Shown in pieces: positions 36,409 through 45,125 of a stretch of DNA of 64,000 nt. The stretch is taken from positions 372,001 to 436,000 of the forward strand of contig MKTS01000001.1 in the NCBI GenBank assembly GCA_001898335.1. Reading direction: 5' to 3'. The notes under the pieces were generated by a model that was not told the origin of the DNA, did no database searches, and saw nothing but the letters and a program-made list of their open reading frames with translations. Every line of letters starts with the position of its first letter. The first letter of the stretch is position 1. This stretch comes from Mucilaginibacter sp. 44-25. GTDB lineage: Bacteria > Bacteroidota > Bacteroidia > Sphingobacteriales > Sphingobacteriaceae. Made by a program: the position numbers and the translations under genes.

Positions 36409-37683
36409 CTACTTGTAATCCAGATCGGTAAGGTCTTTTACCGAACCAAAGCCTATCACATCTTTAATTACCTTACCATCGGTCATCTCAACAGCCCGTA
36501 TCAATTTATCGGAGCCAAACTTGTCTTTAATATCATGCATGGTTTTTAAAGCCGTTTCCTTGCGGTCCATATCGTCAAACAGGCTGTAAAGCATATTTCC
36601 GTTGTTTACAAAGTTGGTAACAGCTACCCGCAGTTGGGTTATCTCAGTATTGAGGATAGGGCCACTTCCTGTAGCGCTTTCAAATTTCTGCATCCGCGAG
36701 CGTATCATACGCATGAGGCTAATGGCATCCTGCACCGGCACAGTAATGGTAAAAGCATCATCCCAACGGGTGCCATCAACGTAGCGTGCGGTAAAACCCA
36801 CCGATTTGCAGTAGAATTTATGATGCACCATCCGTTTCTCCAGTGTTAAACACAAGGTCATGAACAGTTGCTCAATGTAGCTGATGTGCTGGCGCTTCTC
36901 GGCAGATATCTGGCGCATGGCCTGCATGCCTTTATATTCATGTGCTACAATATTGGTTTCAACAAAATTAAGGCGGTAGTGCCAGTAAATACCATCAATG
37001 CTTTTGAATATAGCCTTAAGGCGCTGCGGCGAGCAATAGCGCATCTCAAGCGGTGTTTTTACGCCGGCACGCTCCAACCGGTACGACATGTTGGCCCCGA
37101 TACCCGGCAGGTCGCCAAGTTTCAGCTCGCTCAGTATCTCATCAATATTTTGCGGGGTGATCACGAGAAGGCCACCTTTCTTTTTACCCCTTACCGATGC
37201 CAATTTAGCCAGGAAGGCATTAGGCGCAATGCCTACCGAGCAAGTAAGCCAATCGCCTACTTTGGTGAGGATATCGCTTTTAATACTCTGCGCAATTTTG
37301 ATAGGGTCAACATGGTCATAATTACTGAGGTTGATAATGGCCTCATCAATGCTTTTAGGCACCACATCATTACTGTACTCGCGCATTACATTAATGATCT
37401 TGGTGTGGTATTCGCGGTAGCGGGCCGGGTTGCTTTCCACGGGCACCAGATCCGGGCATATCTGCATAGCATCATTCAACCGCATACCGGCTTTAAGGCC
37501 ACGCTCTTTAGCTTCTGTTGAAAGCGATATCACACAGCCATATTTACCCGTATAAACACAAACCCCAACCGGGCGGTTACGCAGCCAATAGTTGGCCTGT
37601 TGCTCGCAGCGGGCAAAGTAGCTGTTCATATCCACGAACAGTACACGGGCTTCAGCCTTTGCTTTTATGGAGTTTTGGTTCAC
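36409..37683 (-). CDS. Y-family DNA polymerase (DinB/Pol IV-like)
   Basis: A 424-residue translesion polymerase. The palm motifs are VLFVDMNSYFARCEQQ (metal-binding aspartate) and SIDEAIINL (catalytic Asp-Glu). YREYHTKIINVMREYS and LGDLPGIGANMSYRLERAG (a helix-hairpin-helix thumb region) follow, with a little-finger domain after. The start is a GTG at 37683; no ATG lies between it and the catalytic core. A 9-bp dyad sits eight bases upstream. It could be named dinB, but the subgroup is not certain. Confidence 0.9.
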   Translation of the reverse strand: MNQNSIKAKAEARVLFVDMNSYFARCEQQANYWLRNRPVGVCVYTGKYGCVISLSTEAKERGLKAGMRLNDAMQICPDLVPVESNPARYREYHTKIINVMREYSNDVVPKSIDEAIINLSNYDHVDPIKIAQSIKSDILTKVGDWLTCSVGIAPNAFLAKLASVRGKKKGGLLVITPQNIDEILSELKLGDLPGIGANMSYRLERAGVKTPLEMRYCSPQRLKAIFKSIDGIYWHYRLNFVETNIVAHEYKGMQAMRQISAEKRQHISYIEQLFMTLCLTLEKRMVHHKFYCKSVGFTARYVDGTRWDDAFTITVPVQDAISLMRMIRSRMQKFESATGSGPILNTEITQLRVAVTNFVNNGNMLYSLFDDMDRKETALKTMHDIKDKFGSDKLIRAVEMTDGKVIKDVIGFGSVKDLTDLDYK

Positions 37684-37690
37684 ATTACAA

Positions 37691-37713
37691 AATTGCTAAT
37701 AATTTTAGCAATT
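37691..37713. promoter_or_regulatory. Dyad AATTGCTAA-N5-TTAGCAATT at the polymerase start
   Basis: Perfect 9-bp inverted repeat centred about 19 bp upstream of the polymerase GTG. It is placed like an operator or a translation-blocking hairpin. A damage-response regulator is possible, but the sequence does not say so. Confidence 0.4.
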
Positions 37714-37731
37714 ACAAATCTTTTTTCAATA

Positions 37732-37759
37732 AAAAAAGCCACCCGCAGGTGGCTTTTTT
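37732..37759 (-). terminator. Terminator after the DinB-domain fusion gene
   Basis: AAAAAAGCCACC and GGTGGCTTTTTT form a 12-bp stem with a four-base loop, five bases past the minus-strand stop. Confidence 0.9.
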
Positions 37760-37764
37760 GCTTA

Positions 37765-39429
37765 TTAAAAAAGCATTTCGTTTGGTGGTGTTACCCCTTT
37801 TAAGCGAAGGTAAATGGTGGTTTGGCCCCTGTGATGCGTTTGGTGCTCAAAGGCTTTTGCCAGCATCTGGCCTTTTTGCATCTTCATATCCTTACCCATA
37901 CTTACTTCCTGCTTAAACTGGTCTTCGGTCATGCCCTCAATGGCGCTGATAGCAAAATCATAGCTTTCCATAACCGCTTTGGTAACAGCTTCCTTGTTCT
38001 GCGGTATGGTTTTTTCAAGCGATGTACGGCCATAAGGGCTCTCTTTACCGCTTATCATACCCAGGAACATAAAGTTGGCATCGGCAAGGTGCAGCATCTG
38101 TTCAGCAAAAGTCTTTACCTGTGGAGTGGCTTTAAGCGTGTACCCATCGGCAGGCATGGCATCCAGGTTGTTATTCGCCAGCAGGTACTCATACAGGTCA
38201 ATGAGGTTGGGCGGGAGAGAGAACTTTTTGCTGTTGTATATCTCGTTATTACGCAGGATAGGGTAGATAAAGAGTTTTACTTCCCGGCTGAACAGGGCGG
38301 CAAAGGCTTCCAGGATGCCGCCGGGCAGGTTCTTATAATGCGCCTCAGAGAAAATATATTCCAGGTTGGGATAACCCAATACCACGCCCAGTTTGCGCCG
38401 GGTGACCTTGGATAGATAAGACACCAGTTTATAATACTGATGATAATTAGAGATCAAAACAGTTTGCCCCAGGGAGCAAAGGATATCTACCCGGTCCAGA
38501 AAATCCTTTTCGTCAATTTCCGCATTGTCATCGGCGTAGCGGTCCTTTAGGCCCTGGAGGGTAAGCTCAGTTATGAGTATCACGTTATCCTTATCTACAT
38601 CGGGCTCGGCCATAAACTTTTCAACCCCGGTATTGATCATATCCAGGTGTACGTTGATCAGCGGCCTGAAGCGGCCCCTTACCACCACGGCGTTTTTCTT
38701 GTATAAAACTTCTGTTGGCTGCAGGTTTTGGCCATTAGGGCCAAAAAGAGCCGCGTCGGTAAAACCGAGTTTAACCAGTAGGAGGCTCATTAAACGGTTA
38801 TCTACCTTACTGAAACCTGCTCCTTCAAACCTGATCATGTCTATCTGTATACGATCACGACTGAGGTCGTCCATCAGTGATTCCAGGAATACCGCAGGAT
38901 ACTCGCTGTAATAGAAACACGCGAAAATAAGATTGACACCCAATACGCCAGCGGCCTGCTGCTGCAGGTTATTATCATTATCCAGCAGGTTAACATGCAG
39001 GATAACATCGTTGAAGTCGCCATTGGGCTGCATCTGGAAACGCAGGCCCATCCAGCCATGGCCCTCATTGGTTTTGTGGTAATTGAGCGCCGCGAAAGTA
39101 TCAGCAAAAGCGAAGAAGGTGGTGCTATCGCCCCGCATGGCGGCCAGCCTCTCCAGCACCAGGCTATATTCGTGGTTGAGCATGGCTATCAGACGCGATT
39201 CGCTCACGTAGCGGCGGGCCTGCTGCACACCGTAAATAGAATCGGAAAAGATCATGTCATAGGCCGACATGGTTTTGGCTATGGTACCGGCTGCCGCGCC
39301 CGCCTTAAAAAAGTTAGCGGCTACGTCCTGACCCGCGCCGATCTCGGCAAAAGAACCATATATCCTGGGGTCAAGGTTAATGGTGAGCGCCTTTTGTTTA
39401 GTACCGATATCTTTCCTGTGTATACTCAT
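37765..39429 (-). CDS. Conserved protein of unknown function fused to a C-terminal DinB-like domain
   Basis: 554 residues. Residues 1-425 belong to a conserved family with FAEIGAGQDVAANFFKAG, TIAKTMSAYDMIFSDSIYG and GHGWMGLRFQ; I know no reliable function for it, and database names for such proteins are inconsistent. From about residue 425 a DinB/YfiT-like four-helix domain follows: ATPQVKTFAEQMLHLADANF, then FEHQTHHRGQTTIYLRLKG. His447, His529 and His532/533 are in the places of the usual metal triad. The reading frame is open throughout the joint at about 38,130. A promoter box lies 22 bases upstream. Confidence 0.8.
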   Translation of the reverse strand: MSIHRKDIGTKQKALTINLDPRIYGSFAEIGAGQDVAANFFKAGAAAGTIAKTMSAYDMIFSDSIYGVQQARRYVSESRLIAMLNHEYSLVLERLAAMRGDSTTFFAFADTFAALNYHKTNEGHGWMGLRFQMQPNGDFNDVILHVNLLDNDNNLQQQAAGVLGVNLIFACFYYSEYPAVFLESLMDDLSRDRIQIDMIRFEGAGFSKVDNRLMSLLLVKLGFTDAALFGPNGQNLQPTEVLYKKNAVVVRGRFRPLINVHLDMINTGVEKFMAEPDVDKDNVILITELTLQGLKDRYADDNAEIDEKDFLDRVDILCSLGQTVLISNYHQYYKLVSYLSKVTRRKLGVVLGYPNLEYIFSEAHYKNLPGGILEAFAALFSREVKLFIYPILRNNEIYNSKKFSLPPNLIDLYEYLLANNNLDAMPADGYTLKATPQVKTFAEQMLHLADANFMFLGMISGKESPYGRTSLEKTIPQNKEAVTKAVMESYDFAISAIEGMTEDQFKQEVSMGKDMKMQKGQMLAKAFEHQTHHRGQTTIYLRLKGVTPPNEMLF

Positions 39430-39451
39430 TCGCAGCTATCTAAAAACACTT

Positions 39452-39459
39452 CAAAGTTA
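39452..39459 (-). promoter_or_regulatory. -7 box TAACTTTG of the DinB-domain fusion gene
   Basis: Exact TAnnTTTG on the minus strand, 22 bases from the ATG, directly after the terminator of the upstream regulator gene. Confidence 0.55.
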
Positions 39460-39469
39460 TTAAAAATGC

Positions 39470-39499
39470 AAAAGCCCGATGTTGCGTTACCGGGCTTTT
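39470..39499 (-). terminator. Terminator after the NtrC-type regulator
   Basis: AAAAGCCCG and CGGGCTTTT arms with a 12-base loop, 13 bases past the minus-strand stop. Confidence 0.85.
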
Positions 39500-39512
39500 A
39501 GTTCAGAAAATA

Positions 39513-40898
39513 TTATTCGTTTCGCTTTAAGCCAAACTTTTCAATTTTGCTATACAGGTGGCTTCGCTGTATATCAATATCGTCCGCGGTTTTTGAAACG
39601 TTCCAGTTGTTTTTCTCCAGCTTGAATTTGATATACTCGCGTTCAGCATAGTCCTTGTATTCCTGGAAATTAGTAAAGCTATCGTAGTCTGTTTGCGGGG
39701 CGGCGGCGGCTGTATCACCGGCAACCGGTGGGGCGGTGGCCGATGGGTTGGCAAATGCCCTCACATCCGCATCGGTTATGGTTTTATCACTTAGGATGAT
39801 CAAACGCTCTACCATGTTGCGCAGCTCACGGATGTTACCCGTCCACGGCAGTCTTTTCATCTCCTCAAGAGCGGCTTCAGATATCTTTTTGGTCGGCATA
39901 CCATACTCGCTGCATATTTCTTCCAAAAAGCTTTGGGTAAGCAACGGTATATCATCCTTACGCTCCACCAAAGGCGGCACGTGGATGAGAATAACGCTCA
40001 GGCGGTGGTATAAGTCCATACGGAAATTACCGGCCTCAATTTCTTTTAACAAGTCCTTGTTTGTTGCCGCCACAACGCGTACATCTACGTCAATTTCTTT
40101 TTCGCCACCAACACGGGTTATTTTACTTTCCTGCAAGGCACGCAATACTTTAGCCTGTGCCGACTGGCTCATGTCGCCAATCTCATCCAGGAAAAGGGTA
40201 CCGCCACTGGCTGATTCAAACTTACCTATACGCTGCTTAATAGCCGAGGTAAAAGAGCCTTTCTCGTGGCCAAACAACTCGCTCTCTATCAGTTCTGATG
40301 GTATAGCGGCGCAGTTCACCTCGATGATGGGCCCATTTGAGCGGTTTGATTTTTCGTGCAGCCAGCGGGCTACCAGTTCTTTACCGCTGCCGTTAGCACC
40401 GGTAACCAATACGCGGGCATCGGTAGGGCCTACACGGTCTATCGTTTCTTTAATACGTAATATAGCCTGCGACTCGCCCAAAATTGGGCGTACTTTTGAA
40501 ACACGGCGTTTGAGTGTTTTGGTTTCAACCACCAAACTACCACGGTCCAACGCGTTGCGTACGGTAATTAAAAGGCGGTTAAGATCAGGCGGTTTGGAGA
40601 TAAAGTCAAACGCGCCTTTTTTGCTGGCCTCAACAGCAGTTTCAACCGTACCATGGCCGGATATCATGATAAAAGGCAGGTCGGGTTTAATGGTAAGGCC
40701 TTCGGTTAGTACCTCCATGCCGTCCATCCGGTTCATTTTTATATCGCACAGTACCAGGTCATAGTCGTTCTTGCGGATCATTTCTAATCCGTCAATACCG
40801 TTGTCTATGTCTTCTACCGTATAATCTTCATATTCAAGTATTTCACGGAGAGTGCTGCGTATTGCTCTCTCGTCATCAATGATCAGAATTTTAGCCAT
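39513..40898 (-). CDS. Sigma-54-type response regulator (NtrC/AtoC family)
   Basis: 461 residues in three parts. A receiver domain (1-120) has phospho-acceptor Asp52 in LVLCDIKMNRMDG. An AAA+ central domain has Walker A GANGSGKE (167-174), Walker B GTLFLDEIGDMS and the arginine-finger region NIRELRN. A C-terminal Fis-like helix-turn-helix ends NNWNVSKTADDIDIQRSHLY. The sigma-54 contact loop, usually GAFTGA, reads GSFTSA (214-219). There is no histidine kinase next to it, so it is an orphan. It would activate sigma-54 promoters elsewhere. Confidence 0.93.
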   Translation of the reverse strand: MAKILIIDDERAIRSTLREILEYEDYTVEDIDNGIDGLEMIRKNDYDLVLCDIKMNRMDGMEVLTEGLTIKPDLPFIMISGHGTVETAVEASKKGAFDFISKPPDLNRLLITVRNALDRGSLVVETKTLKRRVSKVRPILGESQAILRIKETIDRVGPTDARVLVTGANGSGKELVARWLHEKSNRSNGPIIEVNCAAIPSELIESELFGHEKGSFTSAIKQRIGKFESASGGTLFLDEIGDMSQSAQAKVLRALQESKITRVGGEKEIDVDVRVVAATNKDLLKEIEAGNFRMDLYHRLSVILIHVPPLVERKDDIPLLTQSFLEEICSEYGMPTKKISEAALEEMKRLPWTGNIRELRNMVERLIILSDKTITDADVRAFANPSATAPPVAGDTAAAAPQTDYDSFTNFQEYKDYAEREYIKFKLEKNNWNVSKTADDIDIQRSHLYSKIEKFGLKRNE

Positions 40899-40975
40899 GT
40901 GTTGTTAACCGTTTTTCGGGCAGAATGTTTGACGCTAAAGATAAAAATTGTATAGTTTTTTAAACACCTTAAAAT

Positions 40976-41003
40976 AAAAAAGCACCGCTGTTGCAGTGCT
41001 TTT
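40976..41003 (-). terminator. Terminator after arginine decarboxylase
   Basis: AAAAGCAC (40978-40985) and GTGCTTTT (40996-41003) around a 10-base loop. Confidence 0.75.
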
Positions 41004-41017
41004 GGTATTCTTGGTTA

Positions 41018-42412
41018 TCAGGTGGTGTAGCCTAATATTTTAAGTACCTGTTTGCTGTTTTGTTCCTCGCCAAATACCTCAAAGTTAAATGTTTCATCGC
41101 GGTTGCGGCGGATAATGACATGTTTGGGCGATGGCAGTAGGCAGTGGTGGATACCGCCATAGCCGCTCAGTACTTCCTGATAGGCGCCGGTATTAAAGAA
41201 ACCTAAATATTGCACTTTTCGGGTCTTAGGCATATAAACACTGTTCATGTGTGCTTCCTGGTTGTAGTAATCCTGCCCGTCGCAAGTGATACCGCCCAGG
41301 TTAACACGCTCGTACTCGCTGTCCCAGTTGTTTATAGGTAACAGGATGTATTTTTGATTCAACGCCCAAACATCAGGGAGATTGGTAATGAACGAGCCAT
41401 CCAGCATCAGCCATTTTTCACGGTCGTTCTGCTGTTTACGGCCCAGTACTTTATAGAGTATACCCGATGCTTCGGCAACCGTGTATTTACCAAATTCAGT
41501 AATGATGTCGGGTTCAATGGTATCATGCTCAGCGCAGATCTCTTTAATACGGCTCACGATCTCGTTGATCATGTACTCGTAATCAAAATCAAATACCAGC
41601 GAATCTTTGAAAGGCATACCGCCTCCGATATCCAACGTATCCAGGTGCGGGTTCACCTTTTTAAATTTACAGTAAAGCGTTACATACTTTTCTAACTCGT
41701 TCCAGTAATACGGGGTATCAGAGATACCGGAGTTAATAAAGAAATGCAGCAGTTTTACCTGAAAATTAGGATTCTGCTCAATTTTGTTGTGATAAAAATC
41801 AATCACATCCTCCATACGCACACCAAGGCGGGAGGTGTAAAATTGTGAATCGGGCTGCTCCTCAGCGGCAATGCGGATGCCCAGGTTACATGGCGTATCC
41901 AGTTCAACCTCATCATCGTACAGGTTAAACTCTTCTTTATTATCCAAAACAGGTATAATGTTATGGAAGCCATCGTGCAGCATATCAATAATGTACTGCT
42001 TGTACTGGAAGGTTTTAAAACCGTTACAAATAACGGTCATGTCTTTGGTTAATGCGCCTTTTTTCTCTAACGCATCAATCATCGGCATATCAAAAGCTGA
42101 TGATGTTTCCAGGTGGATATCATTACGCAGCGCCTCCTCAACAATATGTTTGAAGTGCGAGCTTTTGGTACAATAGCAATACTTGTAGGTACCGCGATAG
42201 TTGTTTTTAATGATAGCCTGCTGAAAAAGCAGTTTGGCCTGCTGTATTTTTTTGCTGATCATGGGCAGGTAAGTGAAGCGCAGGGGGGTGCCATACGTTT
42301 CAATCATCTCCATTAAATTGAGGTCGTTAAAGTATAATTCGTCCTCTATTATCTCAAAACCTTCCTGCGGGAAACCAACGCTAAGGTCAAGAAATTCCTG
42401 GTAACTCTGCAT
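41018..42412 (-). CDS. speA: Arginine decarboxylase, PLP fold type III
   Basis: A 464-residue enzyme of the alanine-racemase-fold decarboxylases that makes agmatine from arginine, the first step of one polyamine route. KYCYCTKSSHFKHIVEEAL carries the PLP lysine region, LDTLDIGGGMPFKD the glycine-rich phosphate loop, and EFGKYTVAEASGILYKV the C-terminal barrel end. It is the short Bacteroidota form, lacking the long insertions of E. coli SpeA. A related diaminopimelate or ornithine decarboxylase is less likely given the neighbouring arginine genes. It is the last gene of the block and ends at a terminator. Confidence 0.85.
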   Translation of the reverse strand: MQSYQEFLDLSVGFPQEGFEIIEDELYFNDLNLMEMIETYGTPLRFTYLPMISKKIQQAKLLFQQAIIKNNYRGTYKYCYCTKSSHFKHIVEEALRNDIHLETSSAFDMPMIDALEKKGALTKDMTVICNGFKTFQYKQYIIDMLHDGFHNIIPVLDNKEEFNLYDDEVELDTPCNLGIRIAAEEQPDSQFYTSRLGVRMEDVIDFYHNKIEQNPNFQVKLLHFFINSGISDTPYYWNELEKYVTLYCKFKKVNPHLDTLDIGGGMPFKDSLVFDFDYEYMINEIVSRIKEICAEHDTIEPDIITEFGKYTVAEASGILYKVLGRKQQNDREKWLMLDGSFITNLPDVWALNQKYILLPINNWDSEYERVNLGGITCDGQDYYNQEAHMNSVYMPKTRKVQYLGFFNTGAYQEVLSGYGGIHHCLLPSPKHVIIRRNRDETFNFEVFGEEQNSKQVLKILGYTT

Positions 42413-42595
42413 TCTCTGATATTTTTGGCAAAAATGTAATTTTTAAACGGATTATTTACCAAAATATTTGCGGCAAATTATAGGTGGATTGTAATTTGTT
42501 TACGAGGGGATTTGTTGAACGAGAAAGTAGAAATCAAAAGCTATGTAATTGTGAGCAAAGCATGGCAAATTCATAACCAGGTTAAGTTGCTTGTA

Positions 42596-42630
42596 AGATT
42601 GCCATGTCGCTGTCGCTCCTCGCAATAACA
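42596..42630. repeat. TTGCGAGG-type dispersed intergenic repeat
   Basis: On the minus strand this reads TTATTGCGAGGAGCGACAGC followed by GACATGGCAATCT, with ATTGC/GCAAT ends. It closely resembles the CATTGCGAGGA(A/G)CGA...GCAATC repeats scattered between genes in many bacteria. It sits in the 244-bp gap between arginine decarboxylase and the CtlX-type gene, which otherwise shows nothing coding. Confidence 0.6.
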
Positions 42631-42650
42631 CCGTGGATAGGGAGATTCCC

Positions 42651-42667
42651 AATGACTCAATGACTCA
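42651..42667. repeat. Word-repeat GAGTCATTG overlapping the ctlX-type stop codon
   Basis: On the minus strand, GAGTCATTGAGTCATTGGG runs across the last codons and stop of the CtlX-type gene (stop TGA inside the word). The same word begins the hairpin at the other end of that gene. Confidence 0.65.
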
Positions 42668-43580
42668 AAGAAAGATGCACCTCGGCCATCATGCACCTGG
42701 CGCTGCCGCCACCGTTGGTTTCAATGGTACTGATGTCGGCATACACCAGCTTGCCGTATTTTTCCAATGCGTTCTTCTGCTCGTTTGATAATGAATCAAA
42801 CGCCGCTTTCGACATCACGATCAGCGTATCGCCCGATGTATTTTTCACCTCCAGCATATTGCCGGCAAAGTGGTTCATCTGGTCGAAAGATATATCAATA
42901 ATTTCCTTTCCAGTAGTTTGGATTGATTTTATAACCAACTCTTTTTCAGTAGCATTGGTAATGCTATCTAAACAGATCACCACAAAGCCGGAACCAAGGG
43001 CCATTAACACATTGGTATGATAAATGGCCTGCCCGTTTTGGTCAATCGCGTCAAAGGTTATCGCTTTATATCCTGTGTAATCGCAAAAAGCTTTCAGCAC
43101 TTCGGCGTTTGTACGTGGTGATATACAAGCATAGGCTATTTTATTCGGCCGGTCTAAAACCATGCTGCCGGTGCCTTCCAAAAAATCGTCCTTAAGCTCA
43201 AAGCGACTAAGATCGATCACACGTTTGGCGGCAAAGCTTTCTTCCAATTGCCTGATGATATCTTCCCGGCGCTCCAACCTCCGGTTCTCGGCCTGCATAG
43301 GGTAAAGGATAATATCGCCATTATCATGAAAAGAAACCCAGTTGTTGGGGAATATGGAATCGGGGGTATGCGGCTCTGGTGTATCGTTCACCACAATCAC
43401 GTTTACGCCGTTTTGGCGCAATACGTTAACAAAGCCGTCAAATTCTTCAACCGCTTTTTGCTGAACCGCAAACTGGTCGTCGTCGCGGTTCTGGAAGGCG
43501 TTGCTTTCCGCCGTTTGGGCGTTAAAACCGAACGCCACGGGGCGTATCATTAATATATTGGATGTACTTTGAGAAGTCAT
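42657..43580 (-). CDS. ctlX: Citrulline hydrolase-like enzyme of the amidinotransferase superfamily (CtlX type)
   Basis: 307 residues from the ATG at 43580. The upstream ATG at 43595 lies inside a repeat arm, so I prefer the inner start (MTSQSTSNILMIRPVAFGFN). Superfamily catalytic residues are visible: Asp in DSIFPNNWVSFH, Glu in FLEGTGSMVLDR, His in YHTNVLMALG, and the nucleophile Cys296 in GGSARCMMAEVH. CtlX relatives hydrolyse citrulline to ornithine; dimethylarginine hydrolase-type activity is the main alternative. It lies between the arginine deiminase-family gene and arginine decarboxylase. Confidence 0.75.
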   Translation of the reverse strand: MTSQSTSNILMIRPVAFGFNAQTAESNAFQNRDDDQFAVQQKAVEEFDGFVNVLRQNGVNVIVVNDTPEPHTPDSIFPNNWVSFHDNGDIILYPMQAENRRLERREDIIRQLEESFAAKRVIDLSRFELKDDFLEGTGSMVLDRPNKIAYACISPRTNAEVLKAFCDYTGYKAITFDAIDQNGQAIYHTNVLMALGSGFVVICLDSITNATEKELVIKSIQTTGKEIIDISFDQMNHFAGNMLEVKNTSGDTLIVMSKAAFDSLSNEQKNALEKYGKLVYADISTIETNGGGSARCMMAEVHLSLSH

Positions 43581-43592
43581 TTGCTTCGCTGT

Positions 43593-43654
43593 CATTGGGT
43601 CATTGAGTCATTATTTTACAATGTCAATCAGGCCAATGACTCAATGACCTAATG
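43593..43654. repeat. Word-repeat hairpin between the two guanidino-enzyme genes, AATGACTC words
   Basis: CATTGGGTCATTGAGTCATT at 43593-43612 faces AATGACTCAATGACCTAATG at 43635-43654, pairing at 19 of 20 positions. Further words (ACTTGATGAC) follow up to the stop of the upstream gene at 43664. The left arm contains the ATG at 43595. Confidence 0.8.
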
Positions 43655-43663
43655 ACTTGATGA

Positions 43664-45106
43664 CTAAAGCGCTTCTCGCGTCAGCGGCATGCTCATGCAA
43701 TGGAAACCACCACGGGCACGCGAAAGCTCTGCCGAAGGCATCAGTATCAAAGTGTCTTTCATGGTTGCAGGGTCAAGCTCGCCATTTTCCAATTTCTGCA
43801 AAACAGATTTTACGTTAAGCACTTTAAATCCGGTCTTTTTAAAGGCCTCTACTGTTTTGTTATTGCGATCATACCCCAATACCACGCCATCTTTAAGCGC
43901 CAGCAGGTTACAGCTGTCTGTCCACTGTTCACGCGCATCAAACGGGAACTCGTTATTACCGGAGTAAATAAATTTCACTTCGCCGGTACAACCCAGTTCG
44001 TTTTTACTGATATCTGTCAGCAGGTCTTCTAAATGGTCAAACGTACGCGGCTTTTGCCCATTAGTAAACTGTACTATCTCGGGCTTGTCCTTATCTTTCT
44101 TGTCGGCAAACCAATTGATCGGTTCGTTCTCGGGCTGCCCGGCTTCCGTAATCGAAAGCGATTTAAGCATTACCCATGTATCACGCTTTACCTGTGTGAA
44201 AACCGTATCAATGTGCATATAATCGCGCTTGTGCGGTATTTTAACTATAGTAACTTTATTAACTACGTTATTGGCAAACAATAGCTTTATAGCTTCGTTG
44301 GCGCCGCTAATGGAGGTACGCTCGCTGCAACCTATCAGTAAATGCTGTGAGCTTACCATCATTACATCGCCACCTTCAAGGGTGGTTTTTTCTTCCTGGT
44401 CTTCGCCCGGGCGCAGGAAATGCTGCACTGTATCAGGTATCTCCAGTATATTTTCGCGGTAGGCGGAAAATAGCGAGTGATTAAAGAAAATATAACGTAC
44501 CAATAAAGTTTCGCGTGAGCGAGCCTTTTTTGCAGGCTTGTTCAGCAGCATGTAATTATTAATGGCAATCCCTATGTCCCGTGTGAATATCAGGTTAGGG
44601 ATAGGAGCAAATATCATGGTATCATCACTAAGCGAGCCCGATATAAATATCTTAGCCAGTTCTACCGGGTCGGTATCTATCAGCTGCAATTGCAGGCGAT
44701 ACGTACAATTTTCTATTGCACAAACCGATGCGACCAGTTTTTTACGAATATCCGCCTGTTGCAGTATATCGCCCAGCAGCGTTTGTATTTCAATAACCTT
44801 ATCAGAGTTATGGAAACCGGCATTATCGGGCTTGAAAAAGGCGCGGTCACTTGCGGCGCTGTCTATCTCGCTTAGCTTGCCTTTAATTTTATCCGGGTCA
44901 AGGAAATACATCAATAGTTTAATGTAATAATCGTACTCCTTGCGGCGCATGGTATCCAGATGAACAATATCTTCGAACAGCCAGTCCTGCGCTTTTGACG
45001 GCACTACTTTACCCAGGCCGCTATCGGGGCTGTGTACCAGCAGTGCTTTAAGGTTACCAATTTCAGATGTTACATTAAGTTTAAAATCGTTATTTACAGG
45101 TAGCAT
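43664..45106 (-). CDS. Arginine deiminase-family protein
   Basis: 480 residues of the guanidino-group-modifying superfamily. Visible catalytic elements are TLEGGDVMMVSSQHLLIGCSE (Glu/Asp), YMHIDTVFTQV (His), and the nucleophile Cys470 in RARGGFHCMSMPL. The expected reaction is arginine to citrulline plus ammonia. It is longer than classical ArcA (about 410), with an inserted segment near residues 325-350, and no carbamate kinase or ornithine transcarbamylase is nearby, so the ATP-yielding deiminase pathway is not indicated. It is first in the arginine block. Confidence 0.82.
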   Translation of the reverse strand: MLPVNNDFKLNVTSEIGNLKALLVHSPDSGLGKVVPSKAQDWLFEDIVHLDTMRRKEYDYYIKLLMYFLDPDKIKGKLSEIDSAASDRAFFKPDNAGFHNSDKVIEIQTLLGDILQQADIRKKLVASVCAIENCTYRLQLQLIDTDPVELAKIFISGSLSDDTMIFAPIPNLIFTRDIGIAINNYMLLNKPAKKARSRETLLVRYIFFNHSLFSAYRENILEIPDTVQHFLRPGEDQEEKTTLEGGDVMMVSSQHLLIGCSERTSISGANEAIKLLFANNVVNKVTIVKIPHKRDYMHIDTVFTQVKRDTWVMLKSLSITEAGQPENEPINWFADKKDKDKPEIVQFTNGQKPRTFDHLEDLLTDISKNELGCTGEVKFIYSGNNEFPFDAREQWTDSCNLLALKDGVVLGYDRNNKTVEAFKKTGFKVLNVKSVLQKLENGELDPATMKDTLILMPSAELSRARGGFHCMSMPLTREAL

Positions 45107-45125
45107 ATGGGGTGATGTTCAATAA

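Noticed and set aside
36868..37521. 217-codon open frame opposite the Y-family polymerase
   Set aside because: It is antisense to a conserved polymerase and its translation resembles no protein.
39736..40764. 342-codon open frame on the plus strand opposite the NtrC-type regulator
   Set aside because: It is antisense to an unambiguous regulator. The Ser/Arg-rich translation has no recognisable domain or promoter.
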